This document shows, one piece after another, positions 23,798 through 35,102 of a stretch of DNA of 64,000 bases (position 1 is the stretch's first letter; each line of letters starts with the position of its first letter). The notes beneath the pieces were generated by a model. That model saw only the letters and a list, made by a program, of their open reading frames with translations. It was not told the origin of the DNA and did not search any database. Location of the stretch: the NCBI GenBank assembly GCA_002794785.1, contig NBBA01000001.1, positions 620,001 to 684,000 of the forward strand. Direction: 5' to 3'. Position numbers and translations under genes: made by a program. The stretch is from Coniferiporia sulphurascens (Eukaryota; Basidiomycota; Agaricomycetes; Hymenochaetales; Hymenochaetaceae).

Positions 23798-24670
23798 CTA
23801 AGCAAAAGCGAGCACTAGGGCGTTGTGTATGGGGTAACGAGGAGGTATGGTGTTGTCGCGAAGTGCCAGTGCTTGTATGTCCAAGATTTTCCGAGGAAGT
23901 GCGTCCACCCGATCAATTATTTCTGTCTTTAGGTTGTTTACAGCAAATTCGATGCGTATAGACGCGCCCAGCTGTTTGGAGATTCAGGAACGCTTCAGTT
24001 TTTAAGAGTATGATGTAAACTTACTTTGAAACGCTCCATGGCTTCGTCGAGCTGTACTCGAAGAACACGCAAACGCTCTCCTTCCTTTGCGGTGTTGAAG
24101 AAACGACTGACTGGGTGTTTCTTCGACATCCGAATGGCGTCTGAGGAAATATTTTGAATATCCCTTTAACAAATAGAAAGCAGTTAAAATACGTAAAAAT
24201 GGAACTACCACAACGGAAGACCTGCCTGTTCAAAACCGTAATCGCAATCAACAACTGGTCGGGAACCTTGTTACAATCGGTGACATTGTTGCTGAGATCT
24301 TCGAGAAGGTCGTCCACCCTTCGGAAAAGGCGACGCGCTTCCTCCTTGTTCCCTTTCATCGCCTGCCATCGGGAGAGAACGAAAGTGCGTGAGCACGGCC
24401 TGAACAATATAAGTAAAAGGCTAATCCCACCTGGACAATACCAACGATGTGAGCTATCCCCCCTACGGCACTCTGCAGGGGAGGACAAGCGCTGGAACTC
24501 TCTTTCAAAAGTACTAACGACCCGTTGAGAGCATCAAGAGTTCCATCCAGTAGTTTATTCTTTTTCTTCTTCTTTCGGCCAACCGGCGCCGCCTTGTCCG
24601 GGGACGAGGTAGCACAGATCAGCCGACGTCGGGGTCGAAGGAGGCCCCTCAGGCCGGCCAAAGTGGCCAT
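23798..24670 (-). CDS. MLKL-NTD-like (HeLo-like) stand-alone helical module, copy 2
   Basis: Start MATLAGLRGLLRPRRR is followed by a lysine run (VGRKKKKKNK), then LKESSSACPPLQSAVGGIAH and AMKGNKEEARRLFRRVDDLL. Next come PVSRFFNTAKEGERLRVLRV, LDEAMERFK and LGASIRIEFAVNNLKTEIID, with a TAG stop at 23798-23800. The chain is about 229 aa in four exons. Introns are GIVQ|GTGGGA, an AG|GCAGGT donor (GC-AG type; copy 1 has GT there) and MERFK|GTAAGT. The pattern matches the MLKL-like N-terminal bundle that heads many Agaricomycete NLR and kinase proteins. Such bundles act in membrane-targeting cell death or as adaptors. Here no NACHT, TPR or kinase part follows, so it is a stand-alone module. The basic patch could contact membrane lipids; this is inferred. 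Confidence 0.68.
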
Positions 24671-24770
24671 GGTTTAGACGTGGTGTGGACTTGGACTCCG
24701 CTGTCAAGTAGGAGGGAGGGTGATAAAAGCTGCGACGTTTTGGGATCAGGGGAACCTCGTTCTTATACCA

Positions 24771-24777
24771 GGCGGCG
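24771..24777 (-). promoter_or_regulatory. TATA-like box of MLKL-like copy 2
   Basis: TATAAGA on the minus strand lies about 100 bp upstream of ATG 24670 and is conserved at copy 1 (8161-8168). Confidence 0.45.
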
Positions 24778-25060
24778 TGACCTTCGCAAGAACGTGCGAA
24801 TACGGCAATGCGTAAAGGCCTTAGTGAGGGATGGGACCAAGATTGGAGCGAAAGGATCGATAACAAGGAAACGAGGCCAGGACTGCGCGCTGTGCAGTAG
24901 ATGTCCGTCGAATTTGAATGAGCGGCAGTGTGAGAATGTGAACAGTGAAATTATGGGGAAGCATGGAAGCATGATGGAAGCTCAGATTCAACGAGGCCCT
25001 TATGAGCGTATTGTCGAGAACCAGCACAGGATACCTTAACCGAGCATTTAGGCAGAACCA

Positions 25061-25900
25061 GGTGGGCAAAGCAATACATAAGATCGAAAAGCAGGAACAA
25101 ATATGTCGCACAATCGTGCAAGACAGGAAAAGACGAATTCCAGCCAGGTTGACTTGAGAATGGGAATTATGGGATAGTTTCGACAGCAGAGCCGGGGGTC
25201 TATCAAAGACTATCCTCGTGCGCTAGAGCGAGGATAAAAGGCAATTTTCGGATTCCCTCTGACCGCAGTACCCAAAAACTAAGACCTGTGCTGATGTGCT
25301 GTGTTCAACCCGGGTGAATATGCTGTGGACGGCTTCCTATAATGCTTTGGACACTGCCTCAGGAAAGGACGGCTAAAGCAGGCGTTAGAACCTGCGTATT
25401 TCCGTAGTATCGAGTCGGCGCAAAAACAAAAACTGAGCCTGAGCACTGAATCGCTGCCAGTACTACAGTAGTAGTGGCCAGGTCCGATACGGGCGTGTCG
25501 TGCTGGAAAAATACGCGTTTATATAACTGTCACAATGTGACGATTCGCCGATAGCCGAGAGTCACAGTCTATAAGATCGTCCGAAAAAAAAATCTCTCGT
25601 CTGTTTATTTCTTGGGTCCCGCTTTTGTCTCCTCGGTGCTGCATCGCACCGCAATTGCCATGTCCAAAGTTTTCGACTGATGGCCGTCATGGAGTCGGCG
25701 TGAGATCAGATTTTTTGGCTGTGAGGTCAACCGCTCCTCTCCTCACCGTGTTAATGGCAAGATGTACCGACGGGTGCGGCTTCGGACTCGTTCGTCGACC
25801 AGATTTGAGGGTGTGCAGGAGGTAACGACAAACTGGCTTACAACTTGACGCATACATATCGTTGGCCCAGGGATATGCGTTGCTAATGATAGAATTAGGT
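25061..25900. other. intergenic, no gene seen
   Basis: No coding or structural feature was recognised. Confidence 0.4.
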
Positions 25901-25940
25901 GAGCCTCTTCTCGACTTAATTCTTTTTTATGACGATCTCG

Positions 25941-26356
25941 TTGCTGGCACCAATCGTAGTCCTAAGGACTAGGACGATTAGCATAGCATTATAAATGCAC
26001 CTCTGACTTTACTTACTTCTTTCTTTCGCGGTCTTTACTCTTGCGTACGATTGCTAACTTTACCCCACTAGTTCATGATCGGAAATATTCTTCTCCTTAC
26101 CCCCCGTGGTCATGGTAGTTTCGCAACGTGGCAGTATTGCATTCACACCGCAATAGCGACTTATGAAACTTCGTCTGGGCATGTATAAAGATATGGTGGA
26201 CTGTGCTTCCGTGGACTTCTCTGGTGCATACCATCGACAATAATCCTTAAGCGAAATTGATGCAAGAATACAGTAAGCATTTCGTCCCCTCTTTCCCTTT
26301 CAATGATGATCTTCTTGCTGGCACCAATCGTAGTCCTAAGGACTAGGACGATTAGC
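25941..26356. repeat. pair of perfect 42-bp direct repeats with internal palindrome
   Basis: The same 42 bases occur at 25941-25982 and 26315-26356. The centre is AGTCCTAAGGACT, a palindrome around one base, enclosed by AATCGT and ACGATT. Flanks on both sides are also similar at low identity, so about 150 bp was duplicated and only the palindromic core stayed unchanged. No gene overlaps. Confidence 0.7.
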
Positions 26357-26439
26357 GAGCATTTAAAATGCATTTCTGAACTCTCATTCGCTTTTCACCT
26401 ACGAATCTCGTCATAATTGCTTACTTTTGTTTCATCAGG

Positions 26440-27070
26440 TCGGGTGTCGAATTTGTTTCCTACCTGTCTCATGCATCGGGGCTACTACTGGTATTGCGGA
26501 TGCTCGTGAAGGTAGTACTGAGTGCGTTCTCCCACTGAGGTGTGAAGACTTACAAAATTGAGGTATCGATTTCGTATGCCCTATGTTAAGTCGCGCTCTC
26601 GTCCTGCAATACATTTAATTTCCTAAGTTTCCACGTGAACTATGGTTATGAGGTTACCATCGATAGAAAGGACATGACTTAATAAACCCTTTCCGCTAAT
26701 TGTAAGATTCGTTAATAGTGTAGGTGCAATAGGTCGCCGACGGCTCGCAGGCAGCTTGGCGCCGAGTAGGTGAAAACAGAAAGAAAGACATACATACGAT
26801 GTGGTTCCAGATTCTAGATTTTGGCCTTGGCCTGAGTCGTTTGGCGTCAATCCTAAAAGTAAATCACATGTCGGAACATTCAAACGCGATTTATTGCCCC
26901 CTTGACGTTCTGTCGTTTGTTAGTGAGTTCACGAAGTGGATATATTCAGACGTGACTTAATGTAGCACCGAAATGTACTTATTTACTGCATATACAAAGT
27001 CGATTCACTGTTTTGTTCACTATTGCTACAAGTTATAACATCCAACAAACAATCCACCTTCATCAGAACC
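26440..27070. other. intergenic, no gene seen
   Basis: A short minus-strand ORF (26623-26883) shows no domain. The remainder is the 3' flank of the E2 gene. Confidence 0.4.
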
Positions 27071-28837
27071 TTACACGCTATCCGCAATCAGCCTCTCAGG
27101 CTGCTCAACAAATGCCCTCCAGCACTCCACAAACGCCGCCAGCTCCGCGCCCTCCACAACCCGATGGTCCGCACTCCAGCTTATGCCCATCTGCAGGCGC
27201 CGTTCCCCTCCACGCTCCTCGTCGCGTACCCACCGTGCACGCCCGAGCGCGACGATAGCAACGCCACCTCCGGGCACGAGTATGGGGTGCGCGAACTCCC
27301 CGCGCCCAAGCGCGCCGACGTTCGACACTGTCAGCGTCCCGCCCGCACGCGGCATCTCCGCCGGCCCTAACCCACAGGGTGTGCGCCGCCCTAGCGCGGA
27401 TACGTGTGCGAGCCGTGAGGCGAGCGAGTAGACGCTATGCGTGTCGGCGCGCTGGAGTGTGGGCGTATAGAGCCCCGTTGGTGTGGAGAGCGCGATACTG
27501 ATGTCGGCGTGTGGTCGTATGGTAAGCGTTGGTTTGGAGGGCTCCGCGCCGCCGTTGGAAGGGGTCATTGAGGAGCGGAAGAGCGGCCAATCGATCATCG
27601 CGCGGGATAGTGTCTTTAGGAGGAATGGAAGATAAGTTAGACGGGTGTATTTTCCTGTTGGCAAGACAGTCGGAGGCGCAGGTGCTGGGTGAATGGCGGA
27701 AGGGTTAACAGCCATAGGTTTTTCTGGCGGAGGTTCCGTAAGATAATGTGGCGGGATGTGGGAATTGAGTAAAGGTAGCATATTGTGTAGCGCTGTAATA
27801 TCTAGGTATGTCGAATATCTATATAATGTATAAGTAACTGCGACCACCCCATCAGCCAAAGTGCTTACCCGAAGTGAGGAACTTCAAGACTCTGCAAGTG
27901 TATTTTTCAATGAACCGCTAAACAAGAATATGAAGCGGTCGGAACGTACCTTCACCATTGCCTTCCACATAGCGTGTCTTGTCCGACCAAGTTCCACAAC
28001 GACATTATCCTCCGACCTACCCTGAGCCTCAGGCAGCGACGTCGACGCCTCAGACGAAGCGCGAGCCAAATAAGCCTCCACATCCTTCCTCTCCACCCTG
28101 CCGCCCTTCCCAGAGCCAGGCGCAAGGTCGGTCAAATCGACGCCACTTTGCTTCGCAAGATGGCGCACAGAGGGGAGCGCGAGAACGCCCGACGCGTCTT
28201 TCTTAGGTTTGTTAGAGGACTGGGCCTGGGCGGCGCGTGGGTCGAGCGGGTGCAGCCGACGCGCGTCGCCACTCCGCCGAGCAGCGTCCGCGCCAGCCTC
28301 GGACTCCCATGCGCTGCCGCCCGTGGAGGCAGATACAACTTCATGTGACGTAGCAGCTTGGCCACTCTGCGTGCTTCCGTTGCCACTGTCATTGTCTTCG
28401 TCTTCAACAATTTCGTCGGCCGTCGGGGCATCCTCGTCCACCTCGATGAGACACAGGTCTGCGCCGACCTTCGCGACCTCGCCCTCCTTTACAAGCAGCG
28501 CCTTCACGACTCCCTCGAATGGGCTGGTTATCTCCACGCTCGCCTTATCGCTCTGCACCTCGCACAACGGGTCAAACACCTGCACCGTGCTCGACGGTGC
28601 AACCGACCTGTTCGCGCGCGAGATGCAAGACATGAGCACGCAACTTCCTCACACGCTAAACGATAGGACGCACCACTTGATGACTTCACACTCTGTGATT
28701 CCCTCACCTATGTCAGCGAGCTTGAACGGTTGCACGAGCTTTCGCGCCGCCCACGCAGTCGAGCAACCAAAGTGGCGCGCAAGCCGCGGGCGACGCACTA
28801 GGACGCGATATAGCGGGCGGGAGGCGATGAATGGCAT
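27071..28837 (-). CDS. branched-chain 2-oxoacid dehydrogenase E2 (dihydrolipoamide branched-chain transacylase)
   Basis: Exons 28674-28837, 27950-28607, 27869-27891 (a 23-nt microexon) and 27071-27818 give about 530 aa. The N terminus is Arg-rich and lacks acids, like a mitochondrial presequence. The lipoyl domain begins VQPFKLADIGEGITECEVIK and carries the lipoylated lysine in CEVQSDKASVEITSPFEGVV. After an acidic linker comes the E3/E1-binding domain (PSVRHLAKQSGVDLTDLAPG), then the acyltransferase core with VPHFGYSTYLDITALHN and ISWSADHRVVEGAELAAF. The catalytic motif is DHRVVEG, where DHRxxDG is usual; the His is kept. The enzyme transfers branched acyl groups from lipoate to CoA in the catabolism of Leu, Ile and Val. 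Its lipoate supply would come from the LipB route, and a LipB gene lies 11 kb away. Confidence 0.9.
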
Positions 28838-29992
28838 CGCGGACAGTTGTTGGTCGTCGAATGGATGGGTAAGTTTGCAAGGGCTGCCTCAAACTGCAGC
28901 TCGCAAAGCGTCGGGCTAGCCGGTGTGCGGCGGTGCGCACATGCATGACGGTTGCATGGTCCGTGCCGCTCCCATAATGGATACGCGTGACTTCCCCGGT
29001 CCCGTGATCCGACCTGCCTCTAGAAATATTTCGGAATCGATATCATCGGGACTTTTGCTCTTTTCTTGGAAGACAGAACACATGTGAAGATTCAATATCG
29101 AGCGGATCCAAAATAAAACGAATATATGGATACGAGACGAGGATAATAACGCTTCGTGCGTAACTTCCTGCCGATCATAAGGGTCGGTCATAATCTACCT
29201 CCGAAAGTTCATCAAAGAAACCTTCAGATGCTAGGAGGACAGTAAGAAATAAACCATCGTCGTGGACGAATCCGAGCTTTTTCTGCTGAGTGAGGCAAAG
29301 CCATTACGTGTATACAAGAACATAATCGGGAGCTAAACCTCCGTATGTTCGTCAGTCTTCGTTAATATTATAAAGTGCGCTGTCGGCACCAGGATCATTT
29401 TACCAAGAGGTAGCAAGTGAGTCGAAGGCGCGTACTAAGTTTGCTAGATTAGCCTGAGTAAAACGATGTCCTGGATGATTTCAAGACGGCTCAGGGTTGT
29501 CTCCGCAACGTCCATGCCGCATCATGCCGATATCGACGATCATCGCCGATCAAGAGATCAACACTGTGAATACCCTTACATTGTGGCTTACCGCAATCTC
29601 CAGCAAAGTCTAGTAGGGTTTATGGACATGATTAGAAGAAGAGGGACTTGCATTATCATCCCGTTCGTTTCATTTTGTATTTTCGCGGTTTTGACATTTG
29701 ACGCTCACTTAATTTGCAGGTATCAGTTCGATGTCATTTTAATGAGATATCAACCAGGTTTCGGGGTTAAGCTTTAATGACGAGGACCAGACAAATCGTA
29801 TATTTATAGAACGGAGATGAATGTATAGAATCCAATCCCTTTTCAAGGTTCAGACCTTATATATTTCTCCTCCTAGGATGTGATTAAATATAGTAAGGTC
29901 CGGCCACATGTATCGTGCGTGTTGCACTGGTGTGTTCAGGATTTAAGGATCTTTCTCTGAACAGTGTGTCTTCCACTAAGCAGCTACGCGCC
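28838..29992. other. intergenic, no gene seen
   Basis: This separates the E2 gene from the BTB array; the two are transcribed divergently. No further feature was recognised. Confidence 0.4.
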
Positions 29993-31158
29993 ATGAAGAA
30001 CGTCACTCGGCACCCAACGCTGTACTTCACTGACGGAAATATCGTGCTGTCTGCGGTATCCACGACGCACAACGCAATTCCACACGCCATCAGTGGGAAT
30101 GACCCAGACGAATCCGGTACAGAGACGCCGCAGACGGTGCTCTTCTGAGTCCAGAAATCCCTGCTTACAGAGAACTCAGTCGTCTTTCGAGACATGTTCG
30201 AGCTTCCCGAGGCCCCTCTTGGAGTGAATGAGGAGCACGATGGGGTTCCATTAGTGCAAATGCCAGACTCTGCTAAAGAAGTGGAAGATATTCTGAAGTG
30301 TTTCTATAGACCATGGTATGTGCTGTCTAGGAGTGCTTGAGCTTTGATCTGGCCTAGAGACCGGCTACTAATGATACATTCACTTTTAGGGAGATGCGGC
30401 TCCAGAAGTACCATCCCAACACCTGCTTGCAAGTAATGGACGTACTAGCCATGGCGACTAAGTACCAATTCACCGAAATCAGGAAGCTTATCATATCACA
30501 CATCGAAGACGATTGGCCAAAAACGCTAGTAGAATGGGATTGGCTCGAAGACTTCACAGCATCGCTATTCTCGCCCGGAAGCCCTGATAACACAGTTTTG
30601 GAACCAGCGGCCAGCCTTTTACTTGCATGGAGATTTGGCCTCGACCGTGTCCTTCCCGCAATACTCTATGACCTCAGCAAAATATATATTTTTGACGACT
30701 GGGACAAAGGCAAGGAGAAATGCACAGAATCCGTCGGCAGTAACCCATACACTACAGACTGGAAGCCAGACTCTGCGGGAGCAAGGCGACCGGCAAGATG
30801 GCGTCTTCTGAATGGGGATCACCTCCGTACCGTGCTGCGCGGGCGTGAAAAGATCAAGCTTTTCATCCAGAGAAAGGCGAGATTGATGGGAGACGAACTG
30901 GGATCATGCAAAGCCGAGGAATGCAGAAAGAACCGCAGAAAACTGTTGGGCTATGCGTATGAAGCAGGGTCCGCACAAGATCCACTCAGCGCCCTCCGAC
31001 TCGAAAAGAACCCAGTTGGAATTGCAATGATATACTCACACATATGTCGTAGCTCCTCCCAGAAATGTATGGGAAACCTCCCGTTGGCAGAGAAAATGAA
31101 GGAGCTAAGAACGGAAATTTGGGAGAGGCTTCCTGAATTCTTCGAGCCCGACGATTAA
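29993..31158 (+). pseudogene. BTB/POZ-domain protein, array member 1, in-frame TGA
   Basis: Exons 29993-30315 and 30390-31158 encode a BTB domain starting MKNVTRHPTLYFTDGNIVLS. It continues with TENSVVFRDMFELPE, VQMPDSAKEVEDILKCFYRP and, after the intron, YHPNTCLQVMDVLAMATKYQ. The long C-terminal helical region follows (HIEDDWPKTLVEWDWLEDF, RWRLLNGDHLRTVLRGREKI). Such proteins may act as substrate adaptors of Cul3 ubiquitin ligases; that role is inferred from the BTB fold only. The codon equivalent to the Arg of LFRVHKS in the other members is TGA (30146-30148), consistent with a CGA to TGA change. Everything else is intact, so the inactivation is recent or the stop is tolerated. Confidence 0.8.
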
Positions 31159-33000
31159 AACTCTCTGACGGCTGTTCCCAGTTCTAGCAACACTTTTTTT
31201 TACCAGAGTATATACAAGTATGACGAGTACTGAGTGGCATGGTAGACATGTATAAATGTTGTTTGTTTAAGCAGCCCCATATTGGAAGGACACCTTTTAC
31301 GATTAACCAAGCTCGGTAATGTAATGTTTGAAGGGAGGAAGAGGTGTCTGTGTTGAGGCATTTCAGACTGGAGTGCCTTGTGCATCCGTGAGGACTCGGA
31401 TGACCATACGATTCTACCAGGGTGAGTGACAATACAAGTGTAGTCGCGATTACAAATACGGCAGTGATAAGGAAAATGGGACGCCGAACGGCTCTCTATC
31501 GTGTTGGTTCGGCACACTGCAACAAGATATAAAGAGGAGCAGGATACCTCCAGCCTGAGACACCACTTCCATGCTACGAAAAGTACCCTAAGGTTCACCC
31601 TGATTAGGTACTCAAAATTGATGATCCGTCTTGGCTTCAAAAAATGTCCCAGAGTTAAATCATGATCAAGACCGAAGCAAGAATAAAGCCAATAAGGATC
31701 CGGAAATTCCCATGTGATATATTACCTCATATTTTAAATCCACTCTGCAAAGCCTCTTGGTAAAAGGTTATGTTTGAACTTCGAAGAGGGTCAACAACAG
31801 GCCTTCCCTGGCGTGTTATGATGCAATGGAAACTCATGCAAAATGGGAAAGAGTAGCCGTAAAGAAAAAGGCAGTGCATTCAGTATACGCAAAATATTTG
31901 GGACAGATGTGCTCAGCTGTTATTTCTCCATATCGACTTCCTTAAATCGTGTGGCTCAATACGCATGTCGCTGCATCCGCTTAGCGGATTGATAGCTACA
32001 GTACGCTCTTCAATATTGCTTATCCCGGGGTTTCCGCTGGAGTATCGCGCCCACTAGTCAAAACAGCAATGGTAAACCCGACAGAGGAGACCTTAAGAGC
32101 AGGAAAGCCACCTTTATTATCCGAATGTCAAATAATCGGAATGATGTTTAGACGCGCAGCTGCTGCGAACCGTTACTTTCAAGATACATAGCATGTAAGC
32201 TTACTTCAGACCGGTAACAACATATCATCTTGAATGTCACTCCTGCCCGAGGTCGTCACCAGCTTCAGGGACGCATAGCAAATGAACGCGCTTCATATAC
32301 TAACCAAGCCTCAACGACCACCTTTGATCCTTCTCCCCTATCTCTCTCCAGGCGATCCGTGCGGTAGGTAGTATTTGAGTGTCTTTGTATCCTGAACACA
32401 ATACTTTTACTAGACTCGACGCGTTGGACAAATAGCACAATAAGAGTTGGACCGAGGAAGTTCTTAATGTAGCGATCTCACGTAACTAGCGCCCTCAGTC
32501 CAGGCATTCGTCAAATTTCTCTGTCGTTTGCTCCTGGTGTACATGTATTAATGATTGTATAGAGCCGGAAGCAAAAGGCAAGTCGGGACGCGGTCGGTGA
32601 CGGGATGTTTGGGGTCGCTTCGGCAGCAGACGTGCCGAGGATTAACAATTGAAACCGATAAAGAGGTCAAAGCAATGAAATGCCCAGTCGACTGCCCACC
32701 GCCACATTTTCCATTTTTTCAGAGGTCACGAACTTCAAGCAATCTTCTCCCATAGCGTATACTCAGGAAGACGTAGGAAGGAGGGGGAGGAGGAAGGGGA
32801 GAAAGGTAATGGGGAATTTGACGGATTGGATTTCAAATTCACCTTGTCGTTCGCTTACAAGTTTTGAACTTGGCAGTAACCAAGTGTACTGTACTCAGCA
32901 ACAGGTTGATAACGTAACTTGTTGTTCATGGGCCTGGCTGCCTGGAAACCAACATTGATTTTGCTGGTTGGTACAATTCGGACCTCTGACCTTGACAGCC
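31159..33000. other. spacer between BTB genes 1 and 2
   Basis: A segment at about 32390-32640 is similar to 36940-37190 in the spacer before gene 4 (for example GGAAGCAAAAGGCA in both). This shows that spacer sequence was duplicated with the genes. It contains a minus-strand remnant reading about FLGPTLIVLFVQRV. A 146-codon minus-strand ORF at 31200-31640 has no recognised domain. Confidence 0.45.
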
Positions 33001-33018
33001 ATGAGCGGCTGTACAACC

Positions 33019-34229
33019 ATGCACAACACCTTTCAACATCCAACACTCTACTTTGGCGATGGAAATATTGTTTTATCTGCGGTGTCGAACACACATATTG
33101 AACTATTGCGGGCCATTAACAGCTCCTCCAGTGGTTCCGATACAGCCGCACCACAGACTCTACTTTTTCGGGTTCACAGATCCATCCTCATGGAGAACTC
33201 TGATATCTTTCGAGATATGCTCGAGCTTCCCGAATCTCCTTCAGGAGTGAACGATGAATATGACGGAGTACCGGTGGTGCAAATGCCAGATTCTGCCAAA
33301 GAGATAGAAGATATACTAAAGGTGTTTTATAGGCCATGGTACGTGCTTGTTGGAACGACTTGAATCCCCGGACAGCCCATTGCGGAGTCTGTTTTTCTCA
33401 CAACATATCTGTCCACAGGGAAAACCAGCTCCAAAGGTTCCATCCGGATACTTGCCTGCAGGTGAAGAACACGTTGGCCATGGCAACCAAGTACCAATTC
33501 ACCAAAATCAAGCAGCTCATCGTAGCCCACATTGAAGCTGACTGGCCGAAAACGCTAGAAGAATGGGATTGGTTCGAAGACTATGCGAAATCGTCACCGC
33601 CGCTCCGAAGGCCCGAGTATACGATTCCAGAGCCCGCTGCTGCCGCTGTACTCGCGTGGCAATTCGGCATCCATCGGGTTCTCCCCGCCGTGTTCTATGA
33701 CCTCAACAGAATAAAAATGACCGACGATTGGGACAATACCAGCATTAATGACCCGAGGACGACATTTACCTTCGGCTGCACTCCATCTGCTTCGAAACCA
33801 AATGCAGTAGGAATAACGCGACTAGCAAGGTGGCGTCTCCTGAATGGGGATCATCTTCGATCTATGTTGCGAGGACGGGAGAAGATTGAGCTTTTTATCG
33901 AGGAGAAAGCGGCCCTGCTGGGAAACGGAAGAGAGTCTTGCAAATCGGAAGACTGTCGCAGATGCCGCAAGGTATTAATCGAGTCGGTGCTTGTAGCAGG
34001 ACGATCTCGCGATCCACTCAGTGCTCTTCGGCACCAACTTAGCGCACTTTCAGTTGCGAGCATCTTTAGCGCACCTTCACTGGCGACCATCTGTACCGAG
34101 TGTAAGCGCGCCCTTGAAGGAAAAGTGGGGGGACTAAGGGCAGATATATGGAAGAAACTCCCTGAGTTCTTCGATCTCCGTGACGGTGACTTAACAACCG
34201 CTCCCTCCAGTCCGGATGCTGCTTCCTGA
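33019..34229 (+). CDS. BTB/POZ-domain protein, array member 2
   Basis: Exons 33019-33338 and 33419-34229 join in phase at the conserved Trp (CCATG|GT...CAG|G). The start MHNTFQHPTLYFGDGNIVLS is chosen because all four members have Met two residues before an Asn at this point; ATG 33001 is an alternative. The BTB core shows LLFRVHRSILMENSDIFRDM and VQMPDSAKEIEDILKVFYRP. The C-terminal half has YQFTKIKQLIVAHIEADWPK, RWRLLNGDHLRSMLRGREKI and a CKSEDCRRCRK cysteine cluster. It is the only array member besides number 4 with a fully open frame. No signal peptide or membrane helix is present, so a cytosolic or nuclear adaptor is likely. Confidence 0.85.
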
Positions 34230-35102
34230 TTAAGGTGCAAGCTGCGAAGTAATCTGAATTGGTATATGTACAGCAGTCAATAGACTAGTTTTACTTCTGG
34301 TCCTGACATCACTCTATACAACGGCATTCACATACTTCCCTTTTATTCATTTGTTTTATTTTGGTATACAAATATCGAAGAGAGGGGGAAACGTTCACAT
34401 CAGAGCATTGACTGAACGCTATTTTATCATGTTTGACGAGAATGAACAAACCCGAGTCTGTTTCATTTCCACGTTCTTTCCCAACTCTGTACTTTACATT
34501 AAATTAAAAAGTATTGATGTGGTGTCTTCTTTACATGTTTGTGCCTCATTACTATCATCCATTACCCCTCGGTCGAAACAATACGGCTATTGGGCAAGTG
34601 GATTCGCTTTATATAAAATGCAGATGGAGGTCATAGCAAATCACAAACAAGTAAGCAGATTCGCGACTTCGATGAGAGTGCTAGGCAGCTCCGGTTTTCT
34701 CTTCGCGGAAAGTCGAATCGTCCTCTTCCAGTATTATAATCTCAGTAACCAGTTGCGAGTGTGTCCAGGGATTAGCTCAGAATGGGAGTAATAGAACTAC
34801 TCTATGGATTGTGGAGGCATCCACGAAGATCGCGGTTACATGGCCTCTCAAATAAATGCTATAAATTGACATGACTCGGAAAGCTGTCAGTAGATAGTAA
34901 ACCCGAGGCGTAAGTATCAGTAAAATGAAGAGTCTAAGTAATCCGTCAGGCATTAGTAATACTTATGCCCACGATTGATGATAACTTAATCCGGGGTTAT
35001 TCGCCGCTCTACTTGTTTCTTTCCTTTCCAACTTGGCCAAGTCACCCAGTAGTGTTGAATATCGGAGACGCCAATTACGAAATTGCCATTGACGACTACG
35101 CG
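34230..35102. other. spacer between BTB genes 2 and 3
   Basis: A 146-codon plus-strand ORF at 34351-34791 has no recognised domain; no other feature was seen. Confidence 0.4.

Larger units (their letters stand above)
23080..25060. repeat. segmental duplication copy 2 (MLKL-like unit)
   Basis: This is the direct, diverged counterpart of 6560-8540, with the same order: non-coding start, inverted repeat, gene exons, TATA-like box and distal conserved block. Copy 2 keeps an intact start and stop. Confidence 0.7.

Noticed and set aside
31200..31640. 146-codon minus-strand ORF with several cysteines
   Set aside because: Cysteine spacing fits no zinc-binding pattern I know, and no splice-consistent neighbours were found.
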